Assembly (NCBI GenBank): GCA_031410915.1
Contig: JANNZY010000147.1
Location: forward strand, 1 to 64,000
Source of the DNA: WLMZ01 sp031410915
GTDB lineage: Bacteria > Actinomycetota > Acidimicrobiia > Acidimicrobiales > Ilumatobacteraceae
DNA: 64,000 bases
Direction of reading: 5' to 3'
Of this stretch, positions 49,754-58,368 are shown piece by piece. Made by a program: the position numbers and the translations under genes. Positions within the stretch are counted from its first letter, which is position 1. The number at the start of each line of letters is the position of its first letter. Below the pieces are notes generated by a model, which was not told where the DNA came from, searched no databases, and worked only from the letters and a program-made list of their open reading frames with translations.

Positions 49754-50305
49754 ATGGACACTCTGTTCGGCCTTCCCGCTCACCCGTTGCTCGTCCACAT
49801 CCCGATCGTGCTGCTGCCGCTGGCTGCGATCGGCGTGGTCGTGATGCTGATCAGGCCCGCATGGCAGAGGCGTTACCGCTGGGTCGTGCTCGGCATGGGC
49901 ATCGCCGGTGCATTGGGAGCGACGCTGGCTGCGCAAGCAGGCGAGGAGCTGGAGACGCGCATCGTCGCCGTCGAGGGACGCGAGGCTGCGGCGAGCTGGG
50001 AGCACCACGCCGAACTCGGCGACACGGCGCGCAACTTCGCGCTGCTGTTCATGGTCGTGTTGATCGTGTTCGTGTTCGTGCCGTGGTGGCTGGAGCGTAA
50101 GGCGAGCCGTTCGGCAGCACCCTCGACATCGGGCGAACAGGCGGAGACGAAGCCGGCCACCAAGGGCAACATGCGCTTCGTGACGATCGCCGTGTCGGCG
50201 CTCGCGGTCCTCGCTGCGGTCGGCACGGTCATCACCATCGTGGACGCTGGTCACACGGGATCGCAATCCGTGTGGGAGGACTACGTCAACAAGACCGGCG
50301 GCTGA
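49754..50305 (+). CDS. DUF2231-type membrane protein
   Basis: 183 residues, four hydrophobic helices (about 12-33, 43-62, 92-112, 138-160) and the family's opening LFGLPAHPLLVHIPIVLLPL with conserved His residues in the first helix. The function of DUF2231 is unknown; redox or haem roles have been suspected because of the His residues. It is divergent from the redox-operon regulator, so it may be a further target. A -10 TACGGT (49740-49745) lies eight bases before the ATG. The 3' end overlaps the convergent hydrolase gene by 25 bp. Confidence 0.82.
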   Translation: MDTLFGLPAHPLLVHIPIVLLPLAAIGVVVMLIRPAWQRRYRWVVLGMGIAGALGATLAAQAGEELETRIVAVEGREAAASWEHHAELGDTARNFALLFMVVLIVFVFVPWWLERKASRSAAPSTSGEQAETKPATKGNMRFVTIAVSALAVLAAVGTVITIVDAGHTGSQSVWEDYVNKTGG

Positions 50306-51132
50306 GCGTCGATGCGCAACAGGTCGTGACCGACGATGACGTGGCCGCCGAAGTACGGCACGGCATCGGCGATCCACACGGCCTCGCCGCTGGGCACGAC
50401 GGGGGGCACCATGTGGGTCATTGCGAGCACACGGACACCACCACGGTTGGCCGTTTGCGCGGCCATCTCGATGGTGGAGTGGTAGTCGAGCACATCCTGT
50501 AGCCGAGCTGACGGGATCTGTTCGATGTCCGCTTGGCGGATGGTCGTCTGCACGTACACGTCGGCACCGGCACAGAGCCGATCGAGACCCTCGCACGGAA
50601 CGGTGTCGCCGGCGACGACGATGCTCGCTCCGTCGTGGTCGATGCGGAACCCGATCGTCGGGTGGACGGGTCGGTGCTCGGTCGGCGCGGCGGTCACGTG
50701 CACGCCGTCGCGATCGATGACTGTGCCGTCGAGGATCTCGACGACGTCGCAGCGCGGCGGCTCGGTCAGGTCGTCGTGGTGGGCAATGCGGTAGCCGATG
50801 TCGTCCTCCAACATCGCCAGCGTGCGATCGACCAGACGCCGCGTGCCCGGGGGTCCGAAGATGGTCAACGGGTTGGGCATCGGCGACATCGCCCAACGCG
50901 TCGTGATCACGTCGTTGAGGTCGGTGTCGTGGTCGCTGTGCAGATGCGTCAGCAAGACAGCGGACAGCATTCCGGGGAACACTCCATCGGCGGCGAGGCG
51001 CATGAGCACGCCGCGACCGCAGTCGACGAGCAGCAGCAGCGAGCCGGCGCGCACGAGCGACGCGGCACCACCTCGGTTGGGATCGGGGATCGGGCTCCCG
51101 GTCCCCAGCAGCGTGACGGACAGGCTGGCCAT
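50281..51132 (-). CDS. Metallo-beta-lactamase-fold hydrolase
   Basis: 283 residues with the RNase Z/arylsulfatase-like opening SVTLLGTGSPIPDPNRGG, the zinc site LTHLHSDHDTDL (HxHxDH), a further His (TEHRPVHPTIGF), the bridging Asp in VVAGDTVP and the last His in AMTHMVPP. These point to a phosphodiesterase or ester/sulfate hydrolase of the MBL fold rather than a true lactamase. There is no signal peptide. It is divergently transcribed from an arylsulfatase with only 52 bp between starts, so a joint role in sulfate ester or cyclic ester metabolism is possible (inference). Confidence 0.87.
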   Translation of the reverse strand: MASLSVTLLGTGSPIPDPNRGGAASLVRAGSLLLLVDCGRGVLMRLAADGVFPGMLSAVLLTHLHSDHDTDLNDVITTRWAMSPMPNPLTIFGPPGTRRLVDRTLAMLEDDIGYRIAHHDDLTEPPRCDVVEILDGTVIDRDGVHVTAAPTEHRPVHPTIGFRIDHDGASIVVAGDTVPCEGLDRLCAGADVYVQTTIRQADIEQIPSARLQDVLDYHSTIEMAAQTANRGGVRVLAMTHMVPPVVPSGEAVWIADAVPYFGGHVIVGHDLLRIDAQPPVLLT

Positions 51133-51138
51133 CGCCGG

Positions 51139-51177
51139 AACGTAACAATTGACAGCTTTCCTGACAAGTCCTACCGT
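51139..51177. promoter_or_regulatory. Two overlapping divergent leaderless promoters
   Basis: Plus strand: TTGACA (51149-51154), 17-bp spacer, TACCGT (51172-51177), seven bases to ATG 51185. Minus strand: TTGTCA (51167-51162), 17-bp spacer, TACGTT (51144-51139), six bases to ATG 51132. The spacers interleave, so polymerase cannot occupy both at once. These are the best -35/-10 pairs in the window. Confidence 0.8.
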
Positions 51178-51184
51178 GCCGGCC

Positions 51185-53437
51185 ATGACGGCTGAGCCTG
51201 GCTTCAGCGGCCGGATCGGTCGCACCCACCTCGACTCCGTGCCGTCGTGGCCCCCGCCCCCGGCAGGGCTGGGCGGCACGAACGTGGTGATGATCGTCCT
51301 CGACGACACCGGCTTCGGTCACTTCGGTTGCTACGGGTCCGAGCTGCGCACGCCGCACATCGACGCGCTCGCCGGGCAGGGCTTGCGCTACACCGGCTTC
51401 CACACGACGGCACTGTGTTCGCCGACGCGAGCCTGCCTGCTGACGGGGCGCAACCACCACACCGTCGGCATGCGCGCAGTGTCGAACTGGAACACCGGCT
51501 TCCCCAACATGCGCGGTGGCGTCACGCCGCGGGCCGCGACGATCGCCGAACTGCTGCGCGACCACGGCTACGCGACGTACGCGGCGGGCAAGTGGCACCT
51601 CGCCGCGATGGAGGAGACGTCGGCTGCTGGCCCGCACCACAACTGGCCGCTACAGAAGGGTTTCGACCGCTTCTACGGATTTCTGCAGGGCGAGACCGAC
51701 CAGTTCTCGCCGGAGCTGACGCACGACAACCACCACATCGATCCGCCGCGCACCCCCGCCGAGGGCTATCACGTCAGCGAGGACATCGTCGACCAGTCGA
51801 TGGGCTGGATCCGCGATTTGCGCTCGGTACGGCCCGATCGGCCCTTCTTGCTGTACCTGGCCTTCGGTGCGATGCACGCGCCCCACCAGGCACCGGCCGA
51901 CTACCTGGCCCGCTGGCGCGGTGCGTTCGACGAGGGCTACGACGTGGTCCGCGAGCGCTGGTTCCAACGCCAGCTTGACCTCGGCATCGTGCCCGCCGGG
52001 ACCACGCTCGCGCCACGCAATCCTGGCGTGCCGCCGTGGTCCGACCTCACGCCGAACCAGCAGGCGTTCGCGTGCCGGCTGCAGGAAGCGTTCGCAGCGA
52101 TGCTCGAACACACCGACGACCAGATCGGTCGCCTGCTCGCGTTCTTGGACCAGCACGGTCTGGCCGACGACACGGCCGTGATGGTGCTGTCCGACAACGG
52201 GGCGAGCCGGGAGGGCGGTCCGTTCGGCGTGATGGACGAGTTCAGCTTCTTCAACGGGATGTGGGAGGACATCGACGAGATCGTCGCCAACCGGCTCGAC
52301 GACATCGGCGGCCCGCACTCACACTCCAACTACCCGTGGGGCTGGGCCCAGGCCGGCAACTCGCCGCTGCGCTGGTACAAGCAGAACACTTACGGCGGCG
52401 GCGTGCGCGACCCGCTGATCGTGCGCTGGCCGGCCGGCGGTGTCGCTGCGGGCGTGGTACGGACCCAGTTCTGCCACGCCATCGACCTAGCCGCCACCGT
52501 CTTGGACATCGCCGGGGTGGACATGCCGTCGGTGTACCGCGGCGAGACGCAGCTACCCGTGCACGGGCGATCCATCCGTCCGACGTTCGCCGACGCATCG
52601 GTCGCGCCGGCGCGCTCGGTGCAGTACTTCGAACAGATGGGCCATCGCGGCATCTGGGCTGACGGTTGGAAGGCGACCACGTACCACGAGGCGGGCAAGC
52701 CCTACGACGACGATCGCTGGGAGCTGTTCCATCTCGACGACGACTTCTCCGAATGCCACGACCTCGCCGCCGAGCACCCCGCCAAGCTGCGCGAGATGGT
52801 CGACCTCTGGTGGCAGCAGGCCGGCGAGATGGGCGTGCTGCCGCTCGACGACCGCACGATCGAACTGTTCGGTGGCGCAGCGCGCCCGGGCACACCACAC
52901 GCGCGATCGACGTACGAGTACCTCCATCCGATCTCGCACATCCCCAGCGATCCGTCGCCACCGGTCGGTGGGCGGGAGTGGACGCTGACCGCCGACATCG
53001 TCGTGACCGGGCCGGTCGAGGGCGTGATCTACGCACGTGGTTCGCACAACGTCGGCCACACGTTCTTCGTCAGAGACGGTGAGCTGCACTTCGACTACAA
53101 CGCGCTCGGCACGCACTACCGGGCCACGGCTCCGATCGTGTTCGGCGCTGGACCGCACTCGGTGACGGCACGGTTCGATCGTGAGGGCAAGGCCGGCCGC
53201 ATCACCATCGGCCTCGACGGTGCCGACCTGGCCAGCGTGGCGATCCCCAGGATCGTGCGCATGCTGGGTTCGACGGGCACCGACATCGGCCGCGACGCGC
53301 TGTCGACGGTCGTCGATGACTACGACGGCCCGTTCCCGTTCACCGCGACCATCAACGCCGTCACGATCGACATCAAGGGACGCAAGTCGCCCACCGACAT
53401 CGCCGCCGATGCCCACGTCCAACTCGCCCGCGAGTGA
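51185..53437 (+). CDS. Arylsulfatase
   Basis: 750-residue sulfatase of the type I (formylglycine) family. The catalytic Cys78 in LCSPTRACLLTGR (CxPxR) is converted to formylglycine by a maturation enzyme not seen here. Metal ligands are D40/D41 in VLDDTGFG and the later VLSDNGAS. AAGKWHL and GAMHAPHQAP add active-site residues. A beta-rich C-terminal domain (about 600-750) is typical of the large actinobacterial and Pseudomonas-type arylsulfatases. There is no signal peptide, so it acts in the cytoplasm. The start is ATG 51185 with a textbook promoter ending seven bases upstream. Confidence 0.93.
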   Translation: MTAEPGFSGRIGRTHLDSVPSWPPPPAGLGGTNVVMIVLDDTGFGHFGCYGSELRTPHIDALAGQGLRYTGFHTTALCSPTRACLLTGRNHHTVGMRAVSNWNTGFPNMRGGVTPRAATIAELLRDHGYATYAAGKWHLAAMEETSAAGPHHNWPLQKGFDRFYGFLQGETDQFSPELTHDNHHIDPPRTPAEGYHVSEDIVDQSMGWIRDLRSVRPDRPFLLYLAFGAMHAPHQAPADYLARWRGAFDEGYDVVRERWFQRQLDLGIVPAGTTLAPRNPGVPPWSDLTPNQQAFACRLQEAFAAMLEHTDDQIGRLLAFLDQHGLADDTAVMVLSDNGASREGGPFGVMDEFSFFNGMWEDIDEIVANRLDDIGGPHSHSNYPWGWAQAGNSPLRWYKQNTYGGGVRDPLIVRWPAGGVAAGVVRTQFCHAIDLAATVLDIAGVDMPSVYRGETQLPVHGRSIRPTFADASVAPARSVQYFEQMGHRGIWADGWKATTYHEAGKPYDDDRWELFHLDDDFSECHDLAAEHPAKLREMVDLWWQQAGEMGVLPLDDRTIELFGGAARPGTPHARSTYEYLHPISHIPSDPSPPVGGREWTLTADIVVTGPVEGVIYARGSHNVGHTFFVRDGELHFDYNALGTHYRATAPIVFGAGPHSVTARFDREGKAGRITIGLDGADLASVAIPRIVRMLGSTGTDIGRDALSTVVDDYDGPFPFTATINAVTIDIKGRKSPTDIAADAHVQLARE

Positions 53438-53523
53438 CCGACTCGCTCAGTGGGCGATTGGGGTCCAGAGGCGGTTGATCGCGTCGCTCCTAGACGCCTG
53501 CTTCAGCAACTCGTTGACAGTGA

Positions 53524-53603
53524 AGGTCTCGAGGGCGCCAAGTCGTAGAATCCGAGGGCATTGAGCCGTAGAATCCGAGGCACCCGAACGACAGAATCCG
53601 AGG
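53524..53603 (+). repeat. 23-bp iterons
   Basis: AGAATCCGAGG occurs at 53547, 53570 and 53593, exactly 23 bp apart, with a degenerate copy (AGGTCTCGAGG) in phase at 53524. The 12-base intervals are unrelated to each other. The array lies between the arylsulfatase stop and the PPOX gene promoter. A lone partial copy (AGAATCCGAG) is at 54094. Confidence 0.7.
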
Positions 53604-53650
53604 CGCCGATCTGGCTCGGCCGGCCGAGAGCGCAGACTCGAACACGCTGG

Positions 53651-53663
53651 TACCGTGCGGGTC
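53651..53663 (+). promoter_or_regulatory. Leaderless -10 box of the PPOX gene
   Basis: TACCGT at 53651-53656, seven bases before ATG 53664, identical in sequence and spacing to the arylsulfatase and amidohydrolase boxes. The last iteron lies about 48 bp upstream of the box. Confidence 0.5.
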
Positions 53664-54059
53664 ATGAGCCTGATCGACGACATCGACCCTGAGATTCTCG
53701 CCAACACGATCGCCATCGTTGCCACGTTGGGCGCTGACGGCGACCCGCAGATGACGGCCGTCTGGTACGCGGTCGAGGACGGCAAGATCGTCATCTCGGC
53801 CACGGCCCGCCGCAAGAAGACGAAGAACCTGGCTGCCGACGGGCGCTGCTCCGTGCTGATCTTCCATCCCGACACGGCCAGCTACTACGTCGAGATCCGC
53901 GGCAACGCCGAAGTGCTCGACGACTCTGACTACGCCGTTGCGGACCGCATCGCGCCGCGCTACAACGCCGACTTCCGCAACTTCGACGGTCCGACCGATC
54001 GCCGTACTGTCATCTCCTTCACCGCCGACCGGGTCCTCGTCACCGACGTCCGCCACTGA
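53664..54059 (+). CDS. PPOX-class flavin/F420-dependent protein
   Basis: 131 residues, split beta-barrel of the pyridoxamine 5'-phosphate oxidase-like superfamily, in the short actinobacterial form that often binds F420 or FMN. Visible are ANTIAIVATLGADGDPQMTA, VWYAVEDGKIVISATARRKK, the loop KTKNLAADGRCSVLI and YVEIRGNAEV. Such proteins reduce biliverdin, nitro or unsaturated compounds, or only bind cofactor; the substrate is unknown. It is preceded by the 23-bp iterons. A 44-codon frame follows after 16 bp. Confidence 0.87.
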   Translation: MSLIDDIDPEILANTIAIVATLGADGDPQMTAVWYAVEDGKIVISATARRKKTKNLAADGRCSVLIFHPDTASYYVEIRGNAEVLDDSDYAVADRIAPRYNADFRNFDGPTDRRTVISFTADRVLVTDVRH

Positions 54060-54075
54060 CCTGGCCCGACCGCCA

Positions 54076-54210
54076 GTGACTTCGTACGAAGACAGAATCC
54101 GAGAAGACGCGGGCCGTCGTCGGCTGCGGGCGCTGCTCGTCGATGGCGCTGCGTCACCTGCCGGCCCGATCGTGGATGACGCCTACTTCGCCGAGCTGCG
54201 GTCCAGATGA
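54076..54210 (+). CDS. Possible 44-residue antitoxin-like protein
   Basis: GTG 54076 opens a frame with good codon bias: charged helical N-terminus (SYEDRIREDAGRRRLRALL) and an acidic/aromatic end (PIVDDAYFAELRSR). The pattern is like the C-terminal part of ParD/RHH antitoxins, but no toxin gene follows. The next gene is a reductase starting 8 bp later. It could also be the remnant of a longer gene. The 5' end overlaps a copy of the AGAATCCGAG repeat. Confidence 0.35.
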   Translation: MTSYEDRIREDAGRRRLRALLVDGAASPAGPIVDDAYFAELRSR

Positions 54211-54217
54211 GTGCGTC

Positions 54218-54820
54218 ATGGCGAAGGTGATCGCCGACATCACGATGTCGATCGACGGGTACGTGACCGGGCCCGGTGCCGACATGCAGCACGGGCTCGG
54301 CGATGCGCCCGAGCTGCACTCGTGGGTCGACGAGCAGGACGCGGTCGACACCGAGATCCTCGAAGGGGCCACAGCCGCCAGCGGTGCGGTCGTGATGGGA
54401 CGCCGGCTGTTCGACATCATCGACGGCCCGGACGGGTGGTCGAAGGAGATGGGCTACGGCGCGCAGGAAGTCGGCACGCCACCCTTCTTCGTCGTCACGC
54501 ACTCCCCGCCGAAGGACGTTCGCCTGGCACGCGAGCTGGGCATGAGTTTCACGTTCGCACCCGATCTGGAGTCGGCGATCGAACAGGCCCGGGCCGCGGC
54601 GACCCACGGTGCCGTCGTGATCATGGGCGGCGGCGACGTCATCGGGCAAGCGTTGGAGAAGGGTCTCGTCGACGAGTTCCGCATCCACCTCGCGCCGATG
54701 CTGCTCGGCGGCGGCACGCCCATGTTCCGCCCCGGCACGCGCCAGCGGTACCGCCAACGCGACGTCCGCCCCTCGACCAACGCCGTCCACATCGCCTACG
54801 AGCGCCTCCCCGACGAGTAG
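54218..54820 (+). CDS. RibD C-terminal/DHFR-like reductase
   Basis: 200-residue NAD(P)H-dependent reductase of the RibD_C/dihydrofolate reductase fold. Typical features are ITMSIDGYVTGPGAD at the start, VVMGRRLFDIID, FVVTHSPPKDV, the nucleotide loop AVVIMGGGDVIGQAL and IHLAPMLLGGGTPMF. Stand-alone members are not riboflavin enzymes in most cases and may reduce pterin-like or unrelated compounds. It begins 8 bp after the small frame upstream. Confidence 0.9.
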   Translation: MAKVIADITMSIDGYVTGPGADMQHGLGDAPELHSWVDEQDAVDTEILEGATAASGAVVMGRRLFDIIDGPDGWSKEMGYGAQEVGTPPFFVVTHSPPKDVRLARELGMSFTFAPDLESAIEQARAAATHGAVVIMGGGDVIGQALEKGLVDEFRIHLAPMLLGGGTPMFRPGTRQRYRQRDVRPSTNAVHIAYERLPDE

Positions 54821-54844
54821 GTCTTGCGCGACGCTGGCTGACAG

Positions 54845-56110
54845 TCAGGCCGTCCAGAGCGCGGAGACGGGCATGGCGATGATTCGGTCGTCGAGGCGCT
54901 GCGTTCGATCTCCGTTGTGCAGCACGATGCCCGCCACGAACGTGGGTCCGAGCCGATCGCGGAGCGCGCGGAGGCCCCTGGAGTCGCCGACATGCAGGTC
55001 GAACGAGGCCTTCACTTCGATGCCGACGACGTCGCCGTTGGGTCGCTCGAGCACGATGTCGACCTCGGCACCATCGCGATCACGCCAGTGGAACATCGAC
55101 GCCTCCGTCTCGGACCAGGTGAGTTGGCGGGCGACTTCTCCGACGACGAACGACTCGAGGAACATCCCGCTCGCCGAGTTCTCCGGACGACCGAGAGCGT
55201 CGGCGTTCACGCCGCAGAGCGCAGTGGCGAGGCCCGAGTCGGTGATGTGCAGCTTCGGTCGCCGAACGGCTTTGTCAGTGAGGTTGCGCGACCATGCCGG
55301 AACGAGGTGATGGAAGTACACGGTCTCCAACATCGTGATCACGCGCTTGGTGACATCCGGGCTCGCTCCGATCACGCGGGCGACTTCAGACGTGTTGAGC
55401 TCGCTCGACGTTCGGCCGGCGAGCACTCGCATGAGCGTTGGTAGATCGAACGACGTCGGAAGCCGGCCGATCTCGGCGACGTCTCGTGACGCGAGCGCAC
55501 GGGCGTAGGCGACGAGGAACTCGCGGCGGTCGCGACCGTCCAATTGGAGGGCTCGCGGCATCCCACCGCGACAGACGCGCCGCATGGTCGCGTGGCGGGA
55601 TTCACCCTGTTCACCGACGGACTGTTGGTGCAGCAGCGCGTCCACGCCATCGAACGCACGCGTGATCAAGTCCTCGTCGGAGGCACCGGAAATCTCTCCC
55701 TGCGACAGCGGCCACAGGTCGACGAACAGCGCGCGTCCGGCCAGCGACTCCGTGAGTCTCGGTTCGAACAGGAAGCGGGTCGACCCGGCGAGGAAGAACT
55801 GCCCGGGGCGATCGTCGCTGTCAACGGCCGACTTGACCGCAAGGATGAACGGATTGCCCGCGCGTTGGACCTCGTCGACGAACAGCGGGCGGTCGCTCTC
55901 GCGCACGAACCCACCGGCATCACGACGCGCAGCCAGAAGTGTCTTGCCATCGTCGAACGAGTTCCACGATCCGCCGGTCGACTCGTGCACCATCCGCAGC
56001 AGCACCGTCTTGCCGCATTGCCTCGGTCCGTTGACGATCACGATCCGCGAAAACCGAGCCCGACGCTGGGCGACCTGCAGCGCGCGCCGTGGCAGAAGTT
56101 CGGTCGGCAT
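54845..56110 (-). CDS. AAA ATPase with DUF4143 domain
   Basis: 421 residues. The N-terminal AAA_14 domain has Walker A VNGPRQCGKTVLLRM and Walker B RPLFVDEVQR, followed by a sensor-like AGSTRFLF. The C-terminal DUF4143 domain has LNTSEVARVIGASPDVTKRV, LETVYFHHLVP and the nuclease-like HWRDRDGAEVDIVLE, ending in GIEVKAS. Such proteins are common, patchily distributed and of unknown function; the DxxE-K pattern hints at a restriction-endonuclease-like fold. The upstream region contains a 13-bp direct repeat (56147 and 56193). Confidence 0.9.
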   Translation of the reverse strand: MPTELLPRRALQVAQRRARFSRIVIVNGPRQCGKTVLLRMVHESTGGSWNSFDDGKTLLAARRDAGGFVRESDRPLFVDEVQRAGNPFILAVKSAVDSDDRPGQFFLAGSTRFLFEPRLTESLAGRALFVDLWPLSQGEISGASDEDLITRAFDGVDALLHQQSVGEQGESRHATMRRVCRGGMPRALQLDGRDRREFLVAYARALASRDVAEIGRLPTSFDLPTLMRVLAGRTSSELNTSEVARVIGASPDVTKRVITMLETVYFHHLVPAWSRNLTDKAVRRPKLHITDSGLATALCGVNADALGRPENSASGMFLESFVVGEVARQLTWSETEASMFHWRDRDGAEVDIVLERPNGDVVGIEVKASFDLHVGDSRGLRALRDRLGPTFVAGIVLHNGDRTQRLDDRIIAMPVSALWTA

Positions 56111-56432
56111 GCCTCAACCGTATCTGTTGGTCACCTCGCAACCTCGGAATTCGCCGACAACAAACCTCGGAAAACGTCGCAACCATTCCTCCGAATTCGT
56201 CGACAGTCACGACAGTAGCGTTGCGTCCCTGAAGACGATTGGAGAGGCCCAGGCAGCATCGCGACAGCGGCCCAGCGAATTCACCAGGTCGTTGTTCGAG
56301 GATTCCTGGACATCGGATGAGGTCGTTGCGTTCGCGCACGCAATGGTCAGCGCGGACACTGCTGTGCGTCGTGACATCTGCGCACTGTACCCACCACGCC
56401 GTGTTCGTCAGTTGGTGACTAATCTGGCGGCG
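56111..56432. other. Intergenic region, no clear gene
   Basis: 322 bp between the DUF4143 ATPase start and modB. 56130-56220 is markedly AT-richer than its surroundings and holds two GAATTCGyCGACA copies 46 bp apart, plausible operators for the ATPase gene. The right half reads open in the modB frame (WTSDEVVAFAHAMVSA), but no start with a ribosome site is evident. A -10 TAATCT at 56420-56425 precedes modB by seven bases. Confidence 0.45.
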
Positions 56433-57266
56433 ATGCGTTCGGCACGTCGGGTGGAGCGGGAACGGCTGCCGGTGCCCGCGCTGGTGATCGCGATCCTCGC
56501 GATCGCGTTCTTCACGCTGCCGTTCGTGGGCCTGCTGTGGCGCGCACCGTGGAGCCGAGCATGGAGCGTGCTGACCCAGGAATCGGTCCGCCAGGCGCTA
56601 TGGCTCTCGATCCGCTGCTCGCTCTGGGCGACGGGCTTCGCGATCTTCTTCGGCGTGCCGCTGGCATGGCTCCTGGCCCGGGTGAACTTCCCGGGACGCA
56701 GCGTTGCGCGTGCGCTGTGCACGCTGTCGATGGTGCTGCCGCCGGTGGTCGGTGGCGTGGCGCTGTTCTTCTCGTTCGGGCGGCGCGGCTTGTTCGGCCA
56801 GTACCTCGACCGCTGGTTCGACTTTCGCCTTCCATTCACGACCTGGGGTGTGGTCGTGGCCCAGACGTTCGTCGCAATGCCGTTCCTGGTGCTCACGGTG
56901 GAAGCCGCAATACGCCAACTGGACCGCAGGTTCGAGGACGCGGCACGCACACTCGGCGGCACGCGTTGGTACGTGTTCCGGCGGGTCACACTGCCGACGG
57001 TACGGCCGGCGCTGGTGGCCGGGGCTGTGCTGGCGTGGGCCCGCGCGCTCGGCGAGTTCGGGGCGACGATCACGTTCGCCGGCAACTTTCCAGGCACGAC
57101 GCAGACAATGCCGCTCGCCACCTACCTGCGCCTGGAGTCCGAACCGCAGGAGGCATTGATCCTGAGCCTGATCCTGATCGCCGTCTCGTTCGCGGTGCTC
57201 GTCGGCCTGCGCGATCGTTGGCTCGGCAACGCACCGGCACCGACCTCAGCTGCGGCCGGAGCATGA
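56433..57266 (+). CDS. modB: Molybdate ABC transporter permease ModB
   Basis: 277 residues, six helices, with the ModB/CysT-type coupling loop EDAARTLGGTRWYVFRRVTL and the ModB hallmark ARALGEFGATITFAGNFPG TTQ near the C-terminus. It imports molybdate or tungstate together with ModC, whose start overlaps its stop (ATGA). No ModA-type binding protein gene is adjacent on either side, which is unusual. The start is ATG 56433, with TAATCT seven bases upstream, so it is probably leaderless. Confidence 0.92.
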   Translation: MRSARRVERERLPVPALVIAILAIAFFTLPFVGLLWRAPWSRAWSVLTQESVRQALWLSIRCSLWATGFAIFFGVPLAWLLARVNFPGRSVARALCTLSMVLPPVVGGVALFFSFGRRGLFGQYLDRWFDFRLPFTTWGVVVAQTFVAMPFLVLTVEAAIRQLDRRFEDAARTLGGTRWYVFRRVTLPTVRPALVAGAVLAWARALGEFGATITFAGNFPGTTQTMPLATYLRLESEPQEALILSLILIAVSFAVLVGLRDRWLGNAPAPTSAAAGA

Positions 57267-58318
57267 CGCTCGACGCTCAGGTCGAGGTCCGTCTCGGCAC
57301 GCTGGACCTGGACGTGAAGCTGACCGTGGCGCCAGGTGAAGTGCTCGCCATCCTGGGCCCGAACGGCGCAGGCAAGTCCACGTTGCTGCGTGCACTGGCC
57401 GGGCTGGTGCCGCTGGACAGCGGCCGCATCACGCTCGACGACCACGTCGTGGACGAGCCCGCCACCGCCACGTTCGTTCCAGCGGAGCAGCGCCCGATCG
57501 GGGTGCTGTTCCAGGACTCCCTGCTGTTCGCACATCTGACCGTCTCCGAGAACGTCGCCTTCGGCCTGCGCGCCCGCGGCACCGCCAGGGCTGACGCCCG
57601 ACGCCGCGCCAACGCGTGGCTGGAGCGCGTCGGGCTGTCAAAGTACGCGGGCGCGCATCCGCGAACCTTGTCCGGCGGTCAAGCCCAACGCGTCGCGCTC
57701 GCTCGCGCGCTCGCAACCAATCCGCGACTGCTGCTCCTTGACGAGCCGCTGTCCGCGCTGGATGTCGGCACACGCGGCGATGTGCGTCGAGAGCTGCGCC
57801 GGCACCTGCAATCGTTCGACGGCGTTCGCGTGATGGTCACCCACGATCCGGTCGACGCGTACGCGCTCGCCGATCGCGTCGCGATCCTGGACGCCGGCCG
57901 GCTGGTCCAGGTCGGCACGATCAGCGACGTCACCGCCCATCCTCGATCGCGCTACGTGGCCGAGCTGGTCGGTACGAACCTCGTGACCGGCACGGTCACA
58001 GAAGGCGTGCTCGTGACGAAGGCCGGCGCGCGGGTGGTGATCGCCGACGCCGAGCCAGGCCTGTCGTTCGCCGTCATCCGCCCGCAGGCGATCACACTGC
58101 AGCGCGGCGCGCCCGTGGACACCAGCACGCGCAACGTGTGGCCGGGAAGGATCACCGATCTCGACCGCCTCGGCGACCGAGTCCGCGTCCACCTCGACGG
58201 TCCGCTGCCACTCACCGCGGAGATCACCGTGGCCGCACTGAACGCGTTGGCGCTGCGCCCAGGCGACGAGATCGCTGCGTCGGTGAAGGCGACCGACATC
58301 CACGCCTACCCGGTGTGA
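57263..58318 (+). CDS. modC: Molybdate ABC transporter ATPase ModC
   Basis: 351 residues. Walker A GPNGAGKSTLLRALAGL, Q-loop VLFQDSLLFAHL, signature LSGGQAQRVALARALA, Walker B LLLLDEPLSALDV and H-loop VTHDPVDAY, then a C-terminal TOBE/MOP domain (about 285-351) that binds the oxyanion and regulates the transporter in ModC. It is coupled to modB by a 4-bp overlap. The next gene, an exported peptidase, follows after 50 bp. Confidence 0.92.
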   Translation: MTLDAQVEVRLGTLDLDVKLTVAPGEVLAILGPNGAGKSTLLRALAGLVPLDSGRITLDDHVVDEPATATFVPAEQRPIGVLFQDSLLFAHLTVSENVAFGLRARGTARADARRRANAWLERVGLSKYAGAHPRTLSGGQAQRVALARALATNPRLLLLDEPLSALDVGTRGDVRRELRRHLQSFDGVRVMVTHDPVDAYALADRVAILDAGRLVQVGTISDVTAHPRSRYVAELVGTNLVTGTVTEGVLVTKAGARVVIADAEPGLSFAVIRPQAITLQRGAPVDTSTRNVWPGRITDLDRLGDRVRVHLDGPLPLTAEITVAALNALALRPGDEIAASVKATDIHAYPV

Positions 58319-58368
58319 GGTCCCGTGCCATCAAGTTCGCTGGGCCTCGTGCCGATGACTTCTCCACA

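Noticed and set aside
49739..51640. 633-codon open frame on the minus strand
   Set aside because: Covers DUF2231, the hydrolase and part of the arylsulfatase in the wrong frames; the composition is that of a GC-rich shadow.
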